Below are positions 14,003 through 14,328 of a stretch of 14,328 bases of DNA, piece after piece. Location of the stretch: positions 1-14,328 of the forward strand of contig JACPHN010000248.1 in the NCBI GenBank assembly GCA_016188575.1, given 5' to 3'. Each line of letters starts with the position of its first letter. Position 1 is the first letter of the stretch. Source of the DNA: Candidatus Schekmanbacteria bacterium. Lineage in GTDB: Bacteria; CSSED10-310; JACPHN01. The notes under the pieces were generated by a model. The model was not told where the DNA came from and did no database searches. It saw only the letters and a program-made list of their open reading frames with translations. The translations under genes were made by a program, and so were the position numbers.

Positions 14003-14328
14003 GCGCGAAGTGGAGGGGAGCGCGGTGACGTCGCCGCTGACCCAGGTCAGTGGGGTGATCGTCGCCGGGTTCGGCGTGTCTGCTCTGAGCGGCTGGTTCG
14101 CGGATCTTGACCTGCTGACCACGTTTGGCCAGGGGTACATACCCATGGCACCGAGCACGGCATTGGTGTTTCTGCTGTTCGGCGGAGCCCTTGCCCTGCA
14201 CTCCGCGCTGCCGCACCGGCGCGCGGCGCGCTGGGCGAGCACGGCGAGCGGCATTATGGCCACTGCCGCGGCGGTGACGCTCCTGCCCCTGTCGCTGCTC
14301 GACCGTCGTCCAGTTCTGGAACATCTCG
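13995..14328 (+). CDS. Multi-span membrane protein, likely N-terminal sensor domain (3' end outside window)
   Basis: The frame is open from ATG 13995 to the window end (111 codons). An alternative GTG at 14025 has the better ribosome binding site, GGAGGGG (14012-14018) with 6-base spacing; it would remove ten polar residues. Three hydrophobic segments are visible at about residues 17-34, 55-71 and 82-102. The loop LLTTFGQGYIPMAPSTALVF between the first two, where a GYIPMAPSTAL-type motif leads into a helix, resembles the membrane-embedded N-terminus of PAS/histidine kinase or cyclase signalling proteins; this is a similarity judged by eye, and the catalytic part is not in the window. The gene is divergent from the subtilase gene and may share control through the intergenic region. 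A transporter-like alternative cannot be excluded. Confidence 0.6.
   Translation, partial: MNEREVEGSAVTSPLTQVSGVIVAGFGVSALSGWFADLDLLTTFGQGYIPMAPSTALVFLLFGGALALHSALPHRRAARWASTASGIMATAAAVTLLPLSLLDRRPVLEHL

Overview
The window is GC-rich, densely packed DNA from a Gram-negative-type bacterium. The evidence is a lipobox lipoprotein, several Sec-type signal peptides, a PspA homologue, and both GTG and ATG starts behind GGAGG-like ribosome binding sites. The base composition and the mix of genes (double KaiC domain ATPase, very long secreted subtilase, DUF4178/PspA) would fit a deltaproteobacterial or myxobacterial-type lineage or a related uncultured phylum, but nothing here fixes the taxonomy. 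There are no rRNA, tRNA or CRISPR features.

Left edge (1-1190): the C-terminal part of an ISKra4-family transposase, then a broken gene of unknown function whose coding sense moves through all three forward frames. At 1341-2531 is an exported protein resembling zinc-dependent phospholipase C / S1-P1 nuclease.

First operon (promoter about 2623-2651, genes 2690-6272): a TlpA/ResA-like thioredoxin lipoprotein, a double-domain KaiC-like ATPase, and a soluble histidine kinase with an N-terminal winged-helix domain and a PAS-like domain. The first two genes overlap (GTGA) and the third follows 17 nt later behind a perfect GGAGG. No KaiA, KaiB or response regulator is present. This looks like a KaiC-type ATPase feeding a histidine kinase, with a thiol-redox gene attached, and is the most interesting part of the window.

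Second cluster (promoter about 6515-6542, genes 6608-8122): DUF4178 protein, PspA/IM30 and a 73-residue membrane protein with a Cys cluster, probably a membrane-stress unit. It lies between two copies of a dispersed stem-loop repeat (6430-6490 and 8208-8268). After the second copy comes an orphan PhnD-like periplasmic binding protein (8276-9358).

Right part, minus strand (13787 down to 9373): a 1159-residue secreted subtilase with Ig-like, beta-helix and FN3-like modules and a C-terminal hydrophobic segment, translationally coupled by ATGA to a short-chain dehydrogenase. Divergent from it, after about 200 bp with a small palindrome and a well-initiated 20-codon ORF, starts a multi-span membrane protein cut by the window end that resembles the sensor part of a signalling protein.

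Putative promoters ahead of the first and second clusters share the form TTGACA - 16/17 nt - TAAGA(A/G).
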